Positions 51,500-60,668 of a stretch of DNA of 64,000 bases are shown one piece after another. The translations under genes were made by a program, and so were the position numbers. Source of the DNA: Streptomyces griseoruber. Its GTDB lineage: Bacteria; Actinomycetota; Actinomycetes; Streptomycetales; Streptomycetaceae. Where the stretch lies: NCBI RefSeq assembly GCF_001514205.1, contig NZ_KQ948771.1, positions 186,001-250,000 of the forward strand. Reading direction: 5' to 3'. Each line of letters begins with the position of its first letter. The first letter of the stretch is position 1. The notes beneath the pieces were generated by a model that worked only from the letters and a program-made list of their open reading frames with translations, ran no database searches and was not told the origin of the DNA.

Positions 51500-52440
51500 C
51501 TACTCTCCGCTGGTGATTTCGACGTAGGTGGTGCCTGTGACCTTGCCGTGGTCGCAGGGGTCACTGACCTTGGCGCTGCCTTCATGGCCGGGTGCGGGGA
51601 CCACCAGTTCCTGGTCCTTGGCGTAGACGGTGACGTTCAGCTTGGCGTGCTCGCCGGGGATGCTGACCTTCCACCGCGTGGGGTAGCTCTTGCCGGTGGT
51701 CGGGCTGGTCCAGCGGGTGGACTCGTCGGGCGTGAGTGTCGCCTCGGCGAGGGTTTGCGTGCCGTCGGGCTTCAGGATGGTCGCGAAGTTGTTCTTCTTG
51801 CCGTCGCACTGCTGGTTCCAGACGCTGACCTTGTCGCCGTTGGACAGGTTGAGGTTCATCCAAAACCAGGAGGCATTACCCGTGGTGAGGTCGGGGAGCG
51901 GTCCCCACTGGCGGTCCAGCCAGGACTACCCGCGGACCTTCTCGGCGCGGCCGTTGATGGTCAGGGTCCCGGAGGTGTCCACCGTGGGCAGGGCGTACTC
52001 GTAGTTGGAATACTTAGCGTCACCGAAAATGGGGAAAGAGCCCGTGCCCAGGTTGTAGAGGGGGTTTCCGCGGGGGCGCAGCGTGGTGTCGATGGCCCCC
52101 TCGGGGACCTTGGCGCGCAGCTTCATCTCCTCGGCGTCGCCGGTCCAGGTGATGTTGCCGGTGTGGATGTCCACGCCCTGCTTGTCGGACAGGCCCGTTC
52201 CGAGCGGGAGGGGGATCTCCGACCTTGTGTACCAGCCGGTGTCCTCGTTGACCACTGACACCTTCGAGATGGCGCCTCCCTGCTTGCCGAAGCCGGCGTT
52301 GAGGTAGTGGAACAGGAAGCCATACCGGTGGCCCCCGGCGATCACGTGTGCGGTCAGGTACCAGGACTGGTTGGGCTGGTCGCGGCCATAGATGAGGCCC
52401 GCGGCGGGGTCGACGAGGGCCGGACGCTGGTCTGAGACAA
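51500..52440 (-). pseudogene. AttH/lipocalin-like protein, nonsense-mutated and 5'-truncated
   Basis: The minus strand carries a clear AttH-type protein: LIYGRDQPNQSWYLTAHV, HRYGFLFHYLN, GDKVSVWNQQCDGKK and a C-terminal beta domain. After AEKVRG an in-frame TAG (51927-51929) interrupts it, but the same frame continues with SWLDRQWGPLPDLTTGNASW to the stop at 51500; the DRQWG block is the family core, so the stop is a mutation. The N-terminus and any signal peptide are missing because the 5' end joins a transposase fragment near 52440-52500. Confidence 0.8.
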
Positions 52441-52499
52441 GCCCGTCTGGGAGGCGGTGGGGTGTGCCGTGGTCGCTACGGTCGTCGCGGTGGCTGTCC

Positions 52500-52831
52500 C
52501 CCTGCGGCAAGGGTGAGCGAGGCGTCTGCGCAGCAACGTCGAGCGGTCCACGCCGAACCAGCAGGCCAGCACGTCGTGGGTGGCCCCCGTGACGGAGATG
52601 GACCAGGGTGGCCGGCAGCCTGTCGACGAACACCAGACGGTGCTTCGCATCGGCGCCCACTGCGCGCTTCCGCTGCGGGGAGGCGAGTCTGGCCTGGTGA
52701 CGCTCGTGCCACAACGGCCCGATCTCAGCAACGAGTTCAGAAATCACATCGGCGGTCAGGCCCGTGATCCGCCGGTTGCCGATGATCACTGCACGAGTCG
52801 AGTTCCCCACCACCTGACCATGATCAATCAA
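52500..52831 (-). pseudogene. N-terminal fragment of an IS5-type transposase
   Basis: The frame from 52831 reads ITGLTADVISELVAEIGPLWHERHQARL and HRLVFVDRLPATLVHLRHG, typical of the N-terminal domain of IS5-type transposases. One extra base shifts it near 52585, after which HDVLACWFGVDRST appears in another frame and the similarity ends. The catalytic part is absent. It abuts the broken AttH-like gene and was probably involved in its truncation. Confidence 0.7.
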
Positions 52832-52843
52832 GAGCTCAACGTC

Positions 52844-53704
52844 TCACCGCCAACCATGCATGAGGTCGTAAGGCTTGTCGCGTAAATGATCTCTGACGTG
52901 ACGAATGGCCTGGCCGTTTGCCCGATATCCCGCGAGCGCGAGGCTGTGCATGCGGGCGATGCCGAGCATGGCGTGGTGGACGCCGTCGCCTTTCAGGCGG
53001 CAGTCGCGGAGGATCTTCCAGGTCTTCATGCGGGCGAAGGCATGCTCGACACGAGCGCGGCCCTTGCGGTGGGAGGCGTTGTGTTCCTCTTTCCAGGCGG
53101 CGAGTTCGGCCTGGCCTCTCTCGCGGCGGTGCGGGATGACCAGGCCGGTGCCCCGGTAGCCGCCGTCCGCGACGACCGTGGTGCGGCCGACGGCGTCCTT
53201 CGCACGGGACAGCTCCCACGCCTTGCAGTCGTTGCGGTTGCCTGGCAGCGGCCGGCCGACCACGACGACCAGGCGGGTGTCGGCGTCGATGATGACCTGA
53301 TGGTTGGTCGAATAGCGGTAGTTCTTCGACTGCTCGGCGACAGTGTGATTTCGGGTGGGGACCGGAGTGCCGTCCACGATCAGCACGGCGTCGCGGCGGA
53401 ACCGCTTGCGCGGCTGCAGTACCAGCGACGGGCCGAGGTGATCGGCGATCCGGTCGGCAGCGGACTTGGACACCCCGAACAGTAACGCCAGTTGGCGCAG
53501 TGTCAGGTTCGTCCGCCAGTGCGCGGTAACCAGCAGCATTCGGTCCTCCAGCGGCAGGCTCCACGGTCGGCCCTTGCGATCCGGATCCGCACCCTCGCGC
53601 CGCAACGCGGTGACCAGCTTGCCGAACTGATGCGGGCTCAGCCCCGAGAACGGGGCTGTCCAGGACGGCTCCGACGCCGTGATCACACCAGCCACCAAGA
53701 TCAT
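52844..53704 (-). CDS. IS5-family (DDE_Tnp_4) transposase, apparently intact
   Basis: A 286-residue transposase. An N-terminal HTH (LTLRQLALLFGVSKSAADRIADHLG) is followed by the DDE core: VDGTPVP (first Asp), VADGGYRGTG (second) and RVEHAFARMKTWK (Glu). One uninterrupted frame. I could not see convincing terminal inverted repeats, so the IS borders are not set. It lies between the transposase fragment and the acetyltransferase relic. Confidence 0.85.
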   Translation of the reverse strand: MILVAGVITASEPSWTAPFSGLSPHQFGKLVTALRREGADPDRKGRPWSLPLEDRMLLVTAHWRTNLTLRQLALLFGVSKSAADRIADHLGPSLVLQPRKRFRRDAVLIVDGTPVPTRNHTVAEQSKNYRYSTNHQVIIDADTRLVVVVGRPLPGNRNDCKAWELSRAKDAVGRTTVVADGGYRGTGLVIPHRRERGQAELAAWKEEHNASHRKGRARVEHAFARMKTWKILRDCRLKGDGVHHAMLGIARMHSLALAGYRANGQAIRHVRDHLRDKPYDLMHGWR

Positions 53705-53781
53705 CCTCTGTGGTGGTGGCTCTGCGCGATACCGCGCGGAATCCGATGGTGCGACGCAGCTCCGGCGTCAACGATCGCCGG

Positions 53782-53943
53782 ATGCATGAAGTGAAGCTGT
53801 CCGACGGGATCATCGCTCTGTCCCCACTGCGCTTGGACGATGCGGAGGCGCACCTCACGGGGGAGGATGAGCCGCTGGTTCGCTGGCTCAGCGGCGTTCC
53901 CGGCACACGCGAGGGCGTCGAAGCAGACATGCAATCGGCATAG
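53782..53943 (+). pseudogene. N-terminal fragment of a GNAT acetyltransferase
   Basis: About 53 codons (KLSDGIIALSPLRLDDAEAHLTGEDEPLVRWLSG) match the start of RimJ/RimL-type GNAT acetyltransferases, which normally run to 170-200 residues. After GTREGVEADMQSA a stop occurs and the acetyl-CoA-binding domain is absent. The cut is 47 bp from the end of tniQ 1, so a mobile-element boundary or deletion probably lies here. Confidence 0.65.
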
Positions 53944-53990
53944 CGGAGGGATGACGAGCTGTCAGCTCGCGCCGACACCACGCTTCGAGG

Positions 53991-55925
53991 TCAGCAAGCA
54001 GCTTGTTCAGCAACGAGAGTGTCCGTAACGGGTTGGCTACCGTGCGTATGGTCACATGCGCGTGCCAGACGGCTGGCATAGTGCTCAAGTCGGTCCACGA
54101 ACAGGGCTTTCTCCCCTTTACTCCGGGAAGCGGCTCGGAGGAGCTGATTCACACTCGCGACCACGGGCGTGGTGTCTCTTCCGGAGTCTCGCAGCGCATG
54201 GAGAGCAGGGCTGTGCAAATAGTCGCCTTGAGTGACGTGAGCCCAGAGCAGCGCGGTCGCGGCTGTCGGATTTGGTGACGTCGGTCCGCCTCTGAAGTTC
54301 TTTAACCCATCCCGGAGTTCAGTCCAGGCGGCATCTGACAGGTGCCAGAGAGACATGGCGCGGCGCCGGTTGGCGTAGTCGATGCGATTGGGATCGGAGT
54401 CCAGGGCGTAGGCGATTCGCTCAACAGCTCGGTCGAATTCCGCCCACGATTCCTTGGTGCCCAGTACTTGCTTGAGGATTCTGAGGCTGTGCTGTGCTGT
54501 GGTCGAGGGCGTACCAAGAGTCTCAGCACACTGGGACCAGGTGCCGCCGGCCGCCATCTCGACAAGTTTCAGCGATGTGGCCCGGCGCAGATGGCGGGTG
54601 TTCCAGTCTGTGCTGGCCCCCAAGCGTTCCCGGAGCTTGGCGAAGTGACTGTCCGACCATGTTGTGGGTAGTAGCGCCGGAACGTGCTCGATGCCGAAGA
54701 GACACTTCCGCGACGGTGTACGGAGTTTAGAGCCGCCATGGCCGCCGGCGTGGTAAAAGCCGTTGATCTTGCGAGCTAATGCACGGGCGAGAGCCGGTGA
54801 GAAGTCCATCCGTCGGAACCCTGCGGATTGGTTTGAGGGGAGCCGTTCGAAGGCCGTGCGCGCCAGCGGTTGAACCCGATCCCGGAACTCTGCATCGCCT
54901 TCATCGCGATGGCTGAGAAGTTCGCTGGCGGCGGCGAGCAAGGCCGCGCACTGGGCGGGGTTGTCCGGGGCAGGCCAAGGGCTGGACGACCGAGGGCCGG
55001 GCCCGGAGCCGAGCGGCCTATTCAGCCGCTGGGTGATAGCCGTGGTGTGGCTGTCGATCAGCGGGGCGAGATGCGCCGAACGGACCAGGGACGCTCCTAG
55101 CGGCCAACTGAACTTGATCAGATGAGCTAGGGCGACCAGATCGAGGAAGAAATAGGGATCCTTCTTTGTGGGCTGGGAAGGCGTGGCAAATAGATGCTGG
55201 TCAATGTGGAGTTGAAGGGCCAGAACGCGATCCAGGTCCTCGGGTGTCATCGTCGGTGGGTTGCCGGGTGACTGATCGAGTCGGGCTCCGCAATAGCGGT
55301 TGGTCTCGGACGCGGTGGAGTTCCTGCCCAGCACTGGGTGACGGCATTGTGCGGGATGGAGCCCGACTGCGGCACGCTCCATGAGTAGGCCGGAGCGTTC
55401 GGTTCCGGGGGGACGATTGGGTAGGTTGTCGCACTGCGGGCAGGTGCTGGACAACAGCATCGAGTGCTTGGAGCAGGCGAATACAACGGGAAGATGCCAG
55501 CGCAGTTTCCAGGCGCTGCCGAACGTGTTTTGTACGGGACTTCCGTCGCCCGCCAGACACCGGGGGCAGAAGCGGCTGGACAGGTTGATCGCCCAACGCC
55601 GTCGCGCGGCCGCGTGGTTGCGGCCCTGATCCAGACGGGTTGTGACGAGTGGCGTGTACATGGAGGAGAGCCCCGATCCGGCGAGCGTGAGTGACTGTGC
55701 CTCGGTGGAGGAGAGCCGCGCGGCCTTGGCGAGAGCCTTGGCGGGCTGCGGGGGCAAGGCGATCAGATAGTCGGCGGGCAGGCGACGGTGCATGGTGCTG
55801 AGCCCGCACAACGCACCGATGCGGGCAGGAGACCGTTCCAGCCGGTAAGCGAGTCGGAGGAGGAATCCGGGCAGCGATTCCTCCGGGAACGGGGCCAGAC
55901 TTCGGGGTAGTGCCAGGCGTTCCAT
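53991..55925 (-). CDS. tniQ: TniQ-family target-selection protein 1
   Basis: A 644-residue TniQ/TnsD-type protein. The N-terminal TniQ domain (LPRSLAPFPEESLPGFLLRLAYRL) is followed by zinc-binding motifs at Cys120/Cys123 (FCPRC), Cys151-x2-His154 (ACSKH) and Cys162/Cys165 (CPQC). A C-terminal helical, DNA-binding-like region contains RRATSLKLVEMAAGGTW. It starts 5 bp after tnsC, so it is part of the tns operon. It aligns end to end with TniQ 2 but has about ten extra C-terminal residues. It should recruit TnsC to a chosen target; the site is unknown. Confidence 0.88.
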   Translation of the reverse strand: MERLALPRSLAPFPEESLPGFLLRLAYRLERSPARIGALCGLSTMHRRLPADYLIALPPQPAKALAKAARLSSTEAQSLTLAGSGLSSMYTPLVTTRLDQGRNHAAARRRWAINLSSRFCPRCLAGDGSPVQNTFGSAWKLRWHLPVVFACSKHSMLLSSTCPQCDNLPNRPPGTERSGLLMERAAVGLHPAQCRHPVLGRNSTASETNRYCGARLDQSPGNPPTMTPEDLDRVLALQLHIDQHLFATPSQPTKKDPYFFLDLVALAHLIKFSWPLGASLVRSAHLAPLIDSHTTAITQRLNRPLGSGPGPRSSSPWPAPDNPAQCAALLAAASELLSHRDEGDAEFRDRVQPLARTAFERLPSNQSAGFRRMDFSPALARALARKINGFYHAGGHGGSKLRTPSRKCLFGIEHVPALLPTTWSDSHFAKLRERLGASTDWNTRHLRRATSLKLVEMAAGGTWSQCAETLGTPSTTAQHSLRILKQVLGTKESWAEFDRAVERIAYALDSDPNRIDYANRRRAMSLWHLSDAAWTELRDGLKNFRGGPTSPNPTAATALLWAHVTQGDYLHSPALHALRDSGRDTTPVVASVNQLLRAASRSKGEKALFVDRLEHYASRLARACDHTHGSQPVTDTLVAEQAAC

Positions 55926-55930
55926 CCCTT

Positions 55931-57181
55931 TTACCCTGCCGACCCTATGGCTTCCGGGCCGTCGTCGTCGAACACGGTGTTGCGGCCTTTGGGCTTCCTT
56001 TTCGGCGTTGGCGTGTGCACCGGGATATCGGGCTGTTCGCCGGATTCGGCGTCGAGGTCGGGCATGTCGTCGGGGGTGACGGTGAACTGGTTGAGTAGGT
56101 CCTTGGTCAGTCCTTCGCTTTCGTCCTCGATGGCGCGGCGGCAGCCGTGCTGGATGAGTTTCTCCAGGATGCCGACCACGCCCTTGGTGCGGTTGAACAG
56201 GTACTCGGGCATGTCGCCCTGGGTGAGCATGCCGGCGGTGTTGGTAAGTAACCGCAACTCGCCTTCGAGACGTCGGAGATGGGCCATCCATGCCTCCATC
56301 TCTGCAGGTGTGACGTACCTGAACGGGCCGAGGCCGACGACCTGGAAGCGGCGTTCGTGCTGGCTGGCGGCGTGGTCGTTGGGGCTGCGGCCGATATCCT
56401 TGACCGGCTCGTAGATCCACTCCTGTGTCTTGCGGTCGCGGCGGCCTTCGCGCAGCAGGCCTGAAGTGGGGATGCCGACGCCGACGAGGATGAGTGTGAC
56501 CGGCATGCTCATCATTTCGCGGATCAGGTCGAGGACGTCCTGGTCGGCTTCGCGGTGGAGCTTCAGGCGGGTGATGTCGTCGATGACGAGTGCCTTCGTG
56601 GCGTGCTCGACGACCGCGGTCTTGACGGTGCGCACCAGGTCTTCCAGGCGCATGCCCTTGTAGTCCTCGCCGTAGAAGTCGAGGATCCGCTGGCAGGTGG
56701 AGATGGGGGTGGCCTTGACCGGGCAGCGTACGTAGGCGACGGGGGCGACCAGGTCGCGGGTGCCCGGCATGGCGTCGGGGTTTGCGTAGTTGTTGATGGC
56801 CAGCCACTCCTCCTGGAAGCAGGCCAGGGCCTCGCAGATCGTCTCGGTCTTGCCCTGGGCGCCGTCGCCGTTGACCATGATGCCGCCGCGGGTTCCGGCC
56901 TTGTGGCTGAAGGCGCCGTCCTCGACACGGGCGAGTACTGCGTGGGCGACGCGCTCGCTCATGGGGGTGGCCTGGATCGGCAGGGAACTGTGCGTCGCGA
57001 GGCGATGCAGGTCGTGGATGCGCTTCTGGCGTTTCGAGAGGCGGCCGTACTCCTGTGCCGTGAGGATCGGTGCGGGGACGAAGGCTTTGCGGGTCTGGCA
57101 CCATCGGTTCCAGCCTTCGAAGGTGGTGCGGTCCACCGCCGGGCCGGGGAGGAACGACAGCGGGTTTTGCTTCGAGGTCAC
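55931..57181 (-). CDS. tnsC: TnsC/TniB-type AAA+ transposition regulator
   Basis: A 416-residue ATPase with a GTG start overlapping the tnsB stop (GTGA). Walker A is NGDGAQGKT (104-112) and Walker B ALVIDD (197-202). A sensor-like LILVGVGIPTSGLL follows. The C-terminal tail (about 350-416) is acidic, then basic (TPKRKPKGR), and may contact partner proteins. It would connect the TniQ-marked target to the TnsAB transposase. Confidence 0.9.
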   Translation of the reverse strand: MTSKQNPLSFLPGPAVDRTTFEGWNRWCQTRKAFVPAPILTAQEYGRLSKRQKRIHDLHRLATHSSLPIQATPMSERVAHAVLARVEDGAFSHKAGTRGGIMVNGDGAQGKTETICEALACFQEEWLAINNYANPDAMPGTRDLVAPVAYVRCPVKATPISTCQRILDFYGEDYKGMRLEDLVRTVKTAVVEHATKALVIDDITRLKLHREADQDVLDLIREMMSMPVTLILVGVGIPTSGLLREGRRDRKTQEWIYEPVKDIGRSPNDHAASQHERRFQVVGLGPFRYVTPAEMEAWMAHLRRLEGELRLLTNTAGMLTQGDMPEYLFNRTKGVVGILEKLIQHGCRRAIEDESEGLTKDLLNQFTVTPDDMPDLDAESGEQPDIPVHTPTPKRKPKGRNTVFDDDGPEAIGSAG

Positions 57182-59574
57182 TGGCTGGCCTCTTCCTCGG
57201 CCTCGCTGGCCGTGAACGCGGTGTCGTCATCGTTGAAGTCGTCATCCGGCAGCGCCAACAGGCTTGTAGCGCGCAGCCGTTCGGAGAGATCGGGGGGTGT
57301 GGGCAACAACTCGTCGGGGACCGCTGCTTCACGGCGGCGCCGGCGTTCGCTGTTCACTGCATCGTGTACTTGCTGGGCGCGGTCCGTCGGGTGCAGAGGT
57401 ACGACCTTGGCGTCGGGGGAGCCTGCCCGCGCTGCGGGAATGGAGGCGGGCTGTGCTGGCGGCTCCTTCTTGACCGAGTTCGCGGGCCGGTCGGCGGCCG
57501 CCGCGGACGCCTGGGCGACTTCGCGTGCGTGCTCGGTACGCTGCCTCTTGGAGAGCTGGGTCGGCCATTTCTCGACTGGTATGTTGCCGCCGATCAACTC
57601 CAAGAGCACCGGCAGGAGTTCGGTGTCCGCCTTCGGGGCCAGGCCCCTCTTGCGCAGTTCCCGCATGGCTTCACGGACGCGGGCATCACTGAAGGCGGGC
57701 ACCTCGCCTTCCTCGGGCAGGCCCGTCCAGCGCAGCGTGTGCCAGTCGTGGGTCCGCGGGTCCTGGAAGAACACGAAGCAGGGATCACGCGGGTCGCGGT
57801 GAATGACGTACTTGTTCTTGTTCCGGCCCCCGCGGTGGGAGAGTTCACCGCGGTAAGGCTCCAGGGCCTCGCCGTCGTACCAGAGGTTCTTGATCTTCAC
57901 TCCGCGCTTGCCGTGGATCATGACCTTGTGCCGCGGCAGGAGCTGGTAGTACAGCTCGGCGGGCGGGATCCGCAGGGCGAAGCCGCCCTGGGACATCGCC
58001 GCCGCGAACAGGCTGTTGGGGCTGTGGTCGCCGCGCGGGTCCCAGCTCGGGGCGTACGAGCCGAACCGGCGGTTCTGCCAGGTCTCCACAACCCAGGTGG
58101 CGATGAGGTGTTCCATTTCCGTGACGGTCAGACAGGCATCCGCCTCCGGGTCCGCACCCCGGTCGGCGACGTCTGTGCCCTGGTAGCCGAGCAGGAGGGC
58201 AAACAGCAGTGACCTGATGGCGCCGAACGTCCGCTCCACGGAGTGCTTGTCGGTAGGGCGCAGGACGCGGCTGGGTTTGATGTTGGCCTTGATGACCCGC
58301 TGCACCTCGACCAGATGGTGGTTGCGGTAGACGGAGCCGTGATCGGTGGTGACCGTCTCGGGAGGGAAGAACGGCAGTCCGGCGACCTCGTACCCGGCGA
58401 ACTCCGCGACCACCATGCTGGGGATGCCGGGGTAGGCCCATTCCACGTCCTTGCCCCAGTCCGGGCGCATCGGCAGCGGCATCATCATGTCCCGCAGCAC
58501 CATCGCCACGTCGATCGAGCTGTCGGACACGAGGCTGAGCCGGAACGCGACGATCGAACGCGTGTAGATGTCCAGGGCCAGCGTCAGATACACGGACACC
58601 GGGTCGCCGAACACGTTGTCCAGCACCTTCACCGGCAGCACGGTGCTGTCCAGTGCTACGACCTGGCCGGGCCGGTGCACCACGATGTGCCGACCGGTCG
58701 CGTACTGCTTCGCCTTTGCCGCCGAGCGTGCGTAGCGCTGCCGCGCCCCATTGGAGCCGAACCACTCCTTCCAGATGGCCCGCAGGGTGTCGTAACCAGG
58801 GATCTCCACCTGCGGCGCATCAGCGGGATCAGCGTCAGTGGCTTCACCGTCAGCGGCTTCAGCATCCGCAGAGTCGAACACTTCGCGCACGTACTGGTGG
58901 ATGAGACGCTCCTTGTCCCGCATGGTCAGCTTCGAGCGCCGATCCGACGATTCGGCGTACACCGCAAATAACGCCTCGCGCAGTTCGGGGGAGATCGTGT
59001 GCCCGGTTGCTTTGCGCAGCCACCGATCGTCTGCGACGCCGACCGGCCCGTACTTCGCCCGCGCGGTGTCCCAGCGGACCAGCGTGCGCAGGCTTGCCCG
59101 GTGCAGCCCGGTCGCCTTGGCCTGCGCGGGCGCTTCAGCCGCGGCTTTCCGTAACTCCTCCACTTTCGCGAGGCGGCGCTGGGTCAGCGTCGTGGTGTCT
59201 GGTTCGTACTGCGGCCGTGGTTCATGCGGCAGCGCGTCGAGCGGGTCGCCGCTGCGAAAGCCCGTCTCGACCTCCCGCAGGTGCTCCATCCGGAGCGTTA
59301 CAATCGTGTGTTCGTATTCCTCCAGATCGTCTATTGCCTTGGGCTGCCGCCCCCGGTCCGCGGCTGGCAGGTCCGTGCGAGTCCGGGTGGAGGGGCGGCA
59401 GTCCCGGCGATGGATCAGATCGCTCAGCGAGGTCTTCCACGTCTCGCCGTCGTCGTTGACGAGCGTGACCCGGCCGAGGTGGGGCAGGCAGGACTGGATC
59501 CGCCACGCGCTGCCGCTAATGATCAGCTCGGTTCCCGGCTCTAGGTTCCACATGGGATCTACTGCGGTACTCAC
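57178..59574 (-). CDS. tnsB: TnsB-type DDE transposase (Mu/integrase catalytic core)
   Basis: A 798-residue transposase. An N-terminal DNA-binding region with helix-turn-helix segments (about 120-290) precedes the RNase H-fold core with Asp309 (VVALDST), Asp411 (TTDHGSVYRN) and Glu447 (HSVERTFGAI). The Mu-type C-terminal barrel follows (about 580-660), then a long charged tail. The GTG at 59574 overlaps the tnsA stop. It recognises the element ends and joins their 3' ends to the target. Catalytic residues are intact. Confidence 0.92.
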   Translation of the reverse strand: MSTAVDPMWNLEPGTELIISGSAWRIQSCLPHLGRVTLVNDDGETWKTSLSDLIHRRDCRPSTRTRTDLPAADRGRQPKAIDDLEEYEHTIVTLRMEHLREVETGFRSGDPLDALPHEPRPQYEPDTTTLTQRRLAKVEELRKAAAEAPAQAKATGLHRASLRTLVRWDTARAKYGPVGVADDRWLRKATGHTISPELREALFAVYAESSDRRSKLTMRDKERLIHQYVREVFDSADAEAADGEATDADPADAPQVEIPGYDTLRAIWKEWFGSNGARQRYARSAAKAKQYATGRHIVVHRPGQVVALDSTVLPVKVLDNVFGDPVSVYLTLALDIYTRSIVAFRLSLVSDSSIDVAMVLRDMMMPLPMRPDWGKDVEWAYPGIPSMVVAEFAGYEVAGLPFFPPETVTTDHGSVYRNHHLVEVQRVIKANIKPSRVLRPTDKHSVERTFGAIRSLLFALLLGYQGTDVADRGADPEADACLTVTEMEHLIATWVVETWQNRRFGSYAPSWDPRGDHSPNSLFAAAMSQGGFALRIPPAELYYQLLPRHKVMIHGKRGVKIKNLWYDGEALEPYRGELSHRGGRNKNKYVIHRDPRDPCFVFFQDPRTHDWHTLRWTGLPEEGEVPAFSDARVREAMRELRKRGLAPKADTELLPVLLELIGGNIPVEKWPTQLSKRQRTEHAREVAQASAAAADRPANSVKKEPPAQPASIPAARAGSPDAKVVPLHPTDRAQQVHDAVNSERRRRREAAVPDELLPTPPDLSERLRATSLLALPDDDFNDDDTAFTASEAEEEASQ

Positions 59575-60458
59575 CGTGGCAGCTCCCGGTGATGCTGTTG
59601 CGGAGCCAGCCGAACCAGGCTCGCGTCCCCGAATGGGCCCGAGAGATCCAAACCGAGGTGGCGGTGCCACAGCAGATGGATCGCATGAGCCCGGCCGATC
59701 GCTGGAATACGGCAGTGCTCCACCAACTCACCAAATGGCAGCGGCCCTTGCGCTACCACCTTCCGTAACTCGTCCTGAATACCCAGCACATCTGGCAGCG
59801 GACGCCGCTCCGCCGAGAGCGCGTCCACGTTCGTCCACACATACTCGCGCCACCCCGCCACGACGCCGTACTGCCATCCCGCCACCAGCGCAGTCTCCGC
59901 CGCTGCGGCGAACTTCAGCGCGTCCTCCGGTTTGATCCGGTCGGCCGGACGTACGTCGATCAAGAAGAGCCCGGACTCTGTTACCAGCAGAAAATCCGGG
60001 ATGTGCCGGATTGTCTTGCCACCGGATAGGAACCGCAGCCGGAATGGCTGACACAAGGCCTCCACCAGGCCGGCGGCGAAGTCGGCGACCAGCAACAGCC
60101 GCTCCTCCTCATGGCTCTCGAATCCGTGGTGCCGGTCCGTCGCCATCAGGTACTCAAGCCCCGGGCGGTGGAACTGATCCATACGCCACGTGAAGCGCCG
60201 CACAGGGACGCTCCGTCGAAGATCCACCTTGTCCAGGTCGCTTACCGGGCTCGTGATCGAAGTCTGGCCGAACTTCCACGTAGTGGTCCATCGCACGGGC
60301 CATGCTTCGTCGAGCTCCAAGGCCTGCGAGTAGTCGGCGAACTCGGAGTGCAGAAGAGCAAGGTCTTCGATGCGACATGCATCCGACCATGCGGCGGCAG
60401 TGGAAGGTGACGCCGAGACCGATTCAGCCCAACCCGGCCCGGAACTAGCTGAGTTCAT
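59571..60458 (-). CDS. tnsA: TnsA-like endonuclease subunit
   Basis: A 295-residue protein matching the heteromeric TnsA endonuclease. Restriction-enzyme-like active-site candidates are Glu114 (FESHEEERLLLVADF), Asp155 (RHIPDFLLV) and Asp168-x-Arg170 (FLIDVRP). In Escherichia coli TnsA the last position is Lys; here Arg occupies it. A C-terminal helical region (about 190-295) may be the TnsC-contacting part. First gene of the operon. With TnsA present, cut-and-paste rather than replicative transposition is expected. Confidence 0.85.
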   Translation of the reverse strand: MNSASSGPGWAESVSASPSTAAAWSDACRIEDLALLHSEFADYSQALELDEAWPVRWTTTWKFGQTSITSPVSDLDKVDLRRSVPVRRFTWRMDQFHRPGLEYLMATDRHHGFESHEEERLLLVADFAAGLVEALCQPFRLRFLSGGKTIRHIPDFLLVTESGLFLIDVRPADRIKPEDALKFAAAAETALVAGWQYGVVAGWREYVWTNVDALSAERRPLPDVLGIQDELRKVVAQGPLPFGELVEHCRIPAIGRAHAIHLLWHRHLGLDLSGPFGDASLVRLAPQQHHRELPR

Positions 60459-60668
60459 CCGTTAGACCTCTAACCGCCGCTGCTCGGCGAACCGAATGTC
60501 ATGAGCACGGGAACGCTACGGAACCTCGCAGACTCGCGCTGGGTGCACGGTCCCGAGTCACACGTTCGGGTGAACGTTGGGCCGTTTCGCTGTTGTGGGT
60601 GCCGACAGGCTGATCGGTTGAAGCTGGCACTGCTGCGCTGTGTGCCGACAATGGACAGGGAGCAGAGT
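60459..60668. promoter_or_regulatory. Divergent tnsA / tniQ 2 promoter region
   Basis: 210 bp between the divergent tns operon and tniQ 2. It must carry both promoters. No inverted repeat matching the 63.7-kb repeat array is visible. Confidence 0.45.

Noticed and set aside
53955..53969. CGAGCTG-T-CAGCTCG palindrome as the transposon end
   Set aside because: It is a short hairpin just after tniQ 1 with no counterpart near 63.8 kb; it may be a weak terminator.
53991..57332. A single 1113-residue protein running through tnsC and tniQ 1
   Set aside because: Its first 460 residues are the wrong frame of tnsC; TniQ similarity begins at the ATG at 55925.
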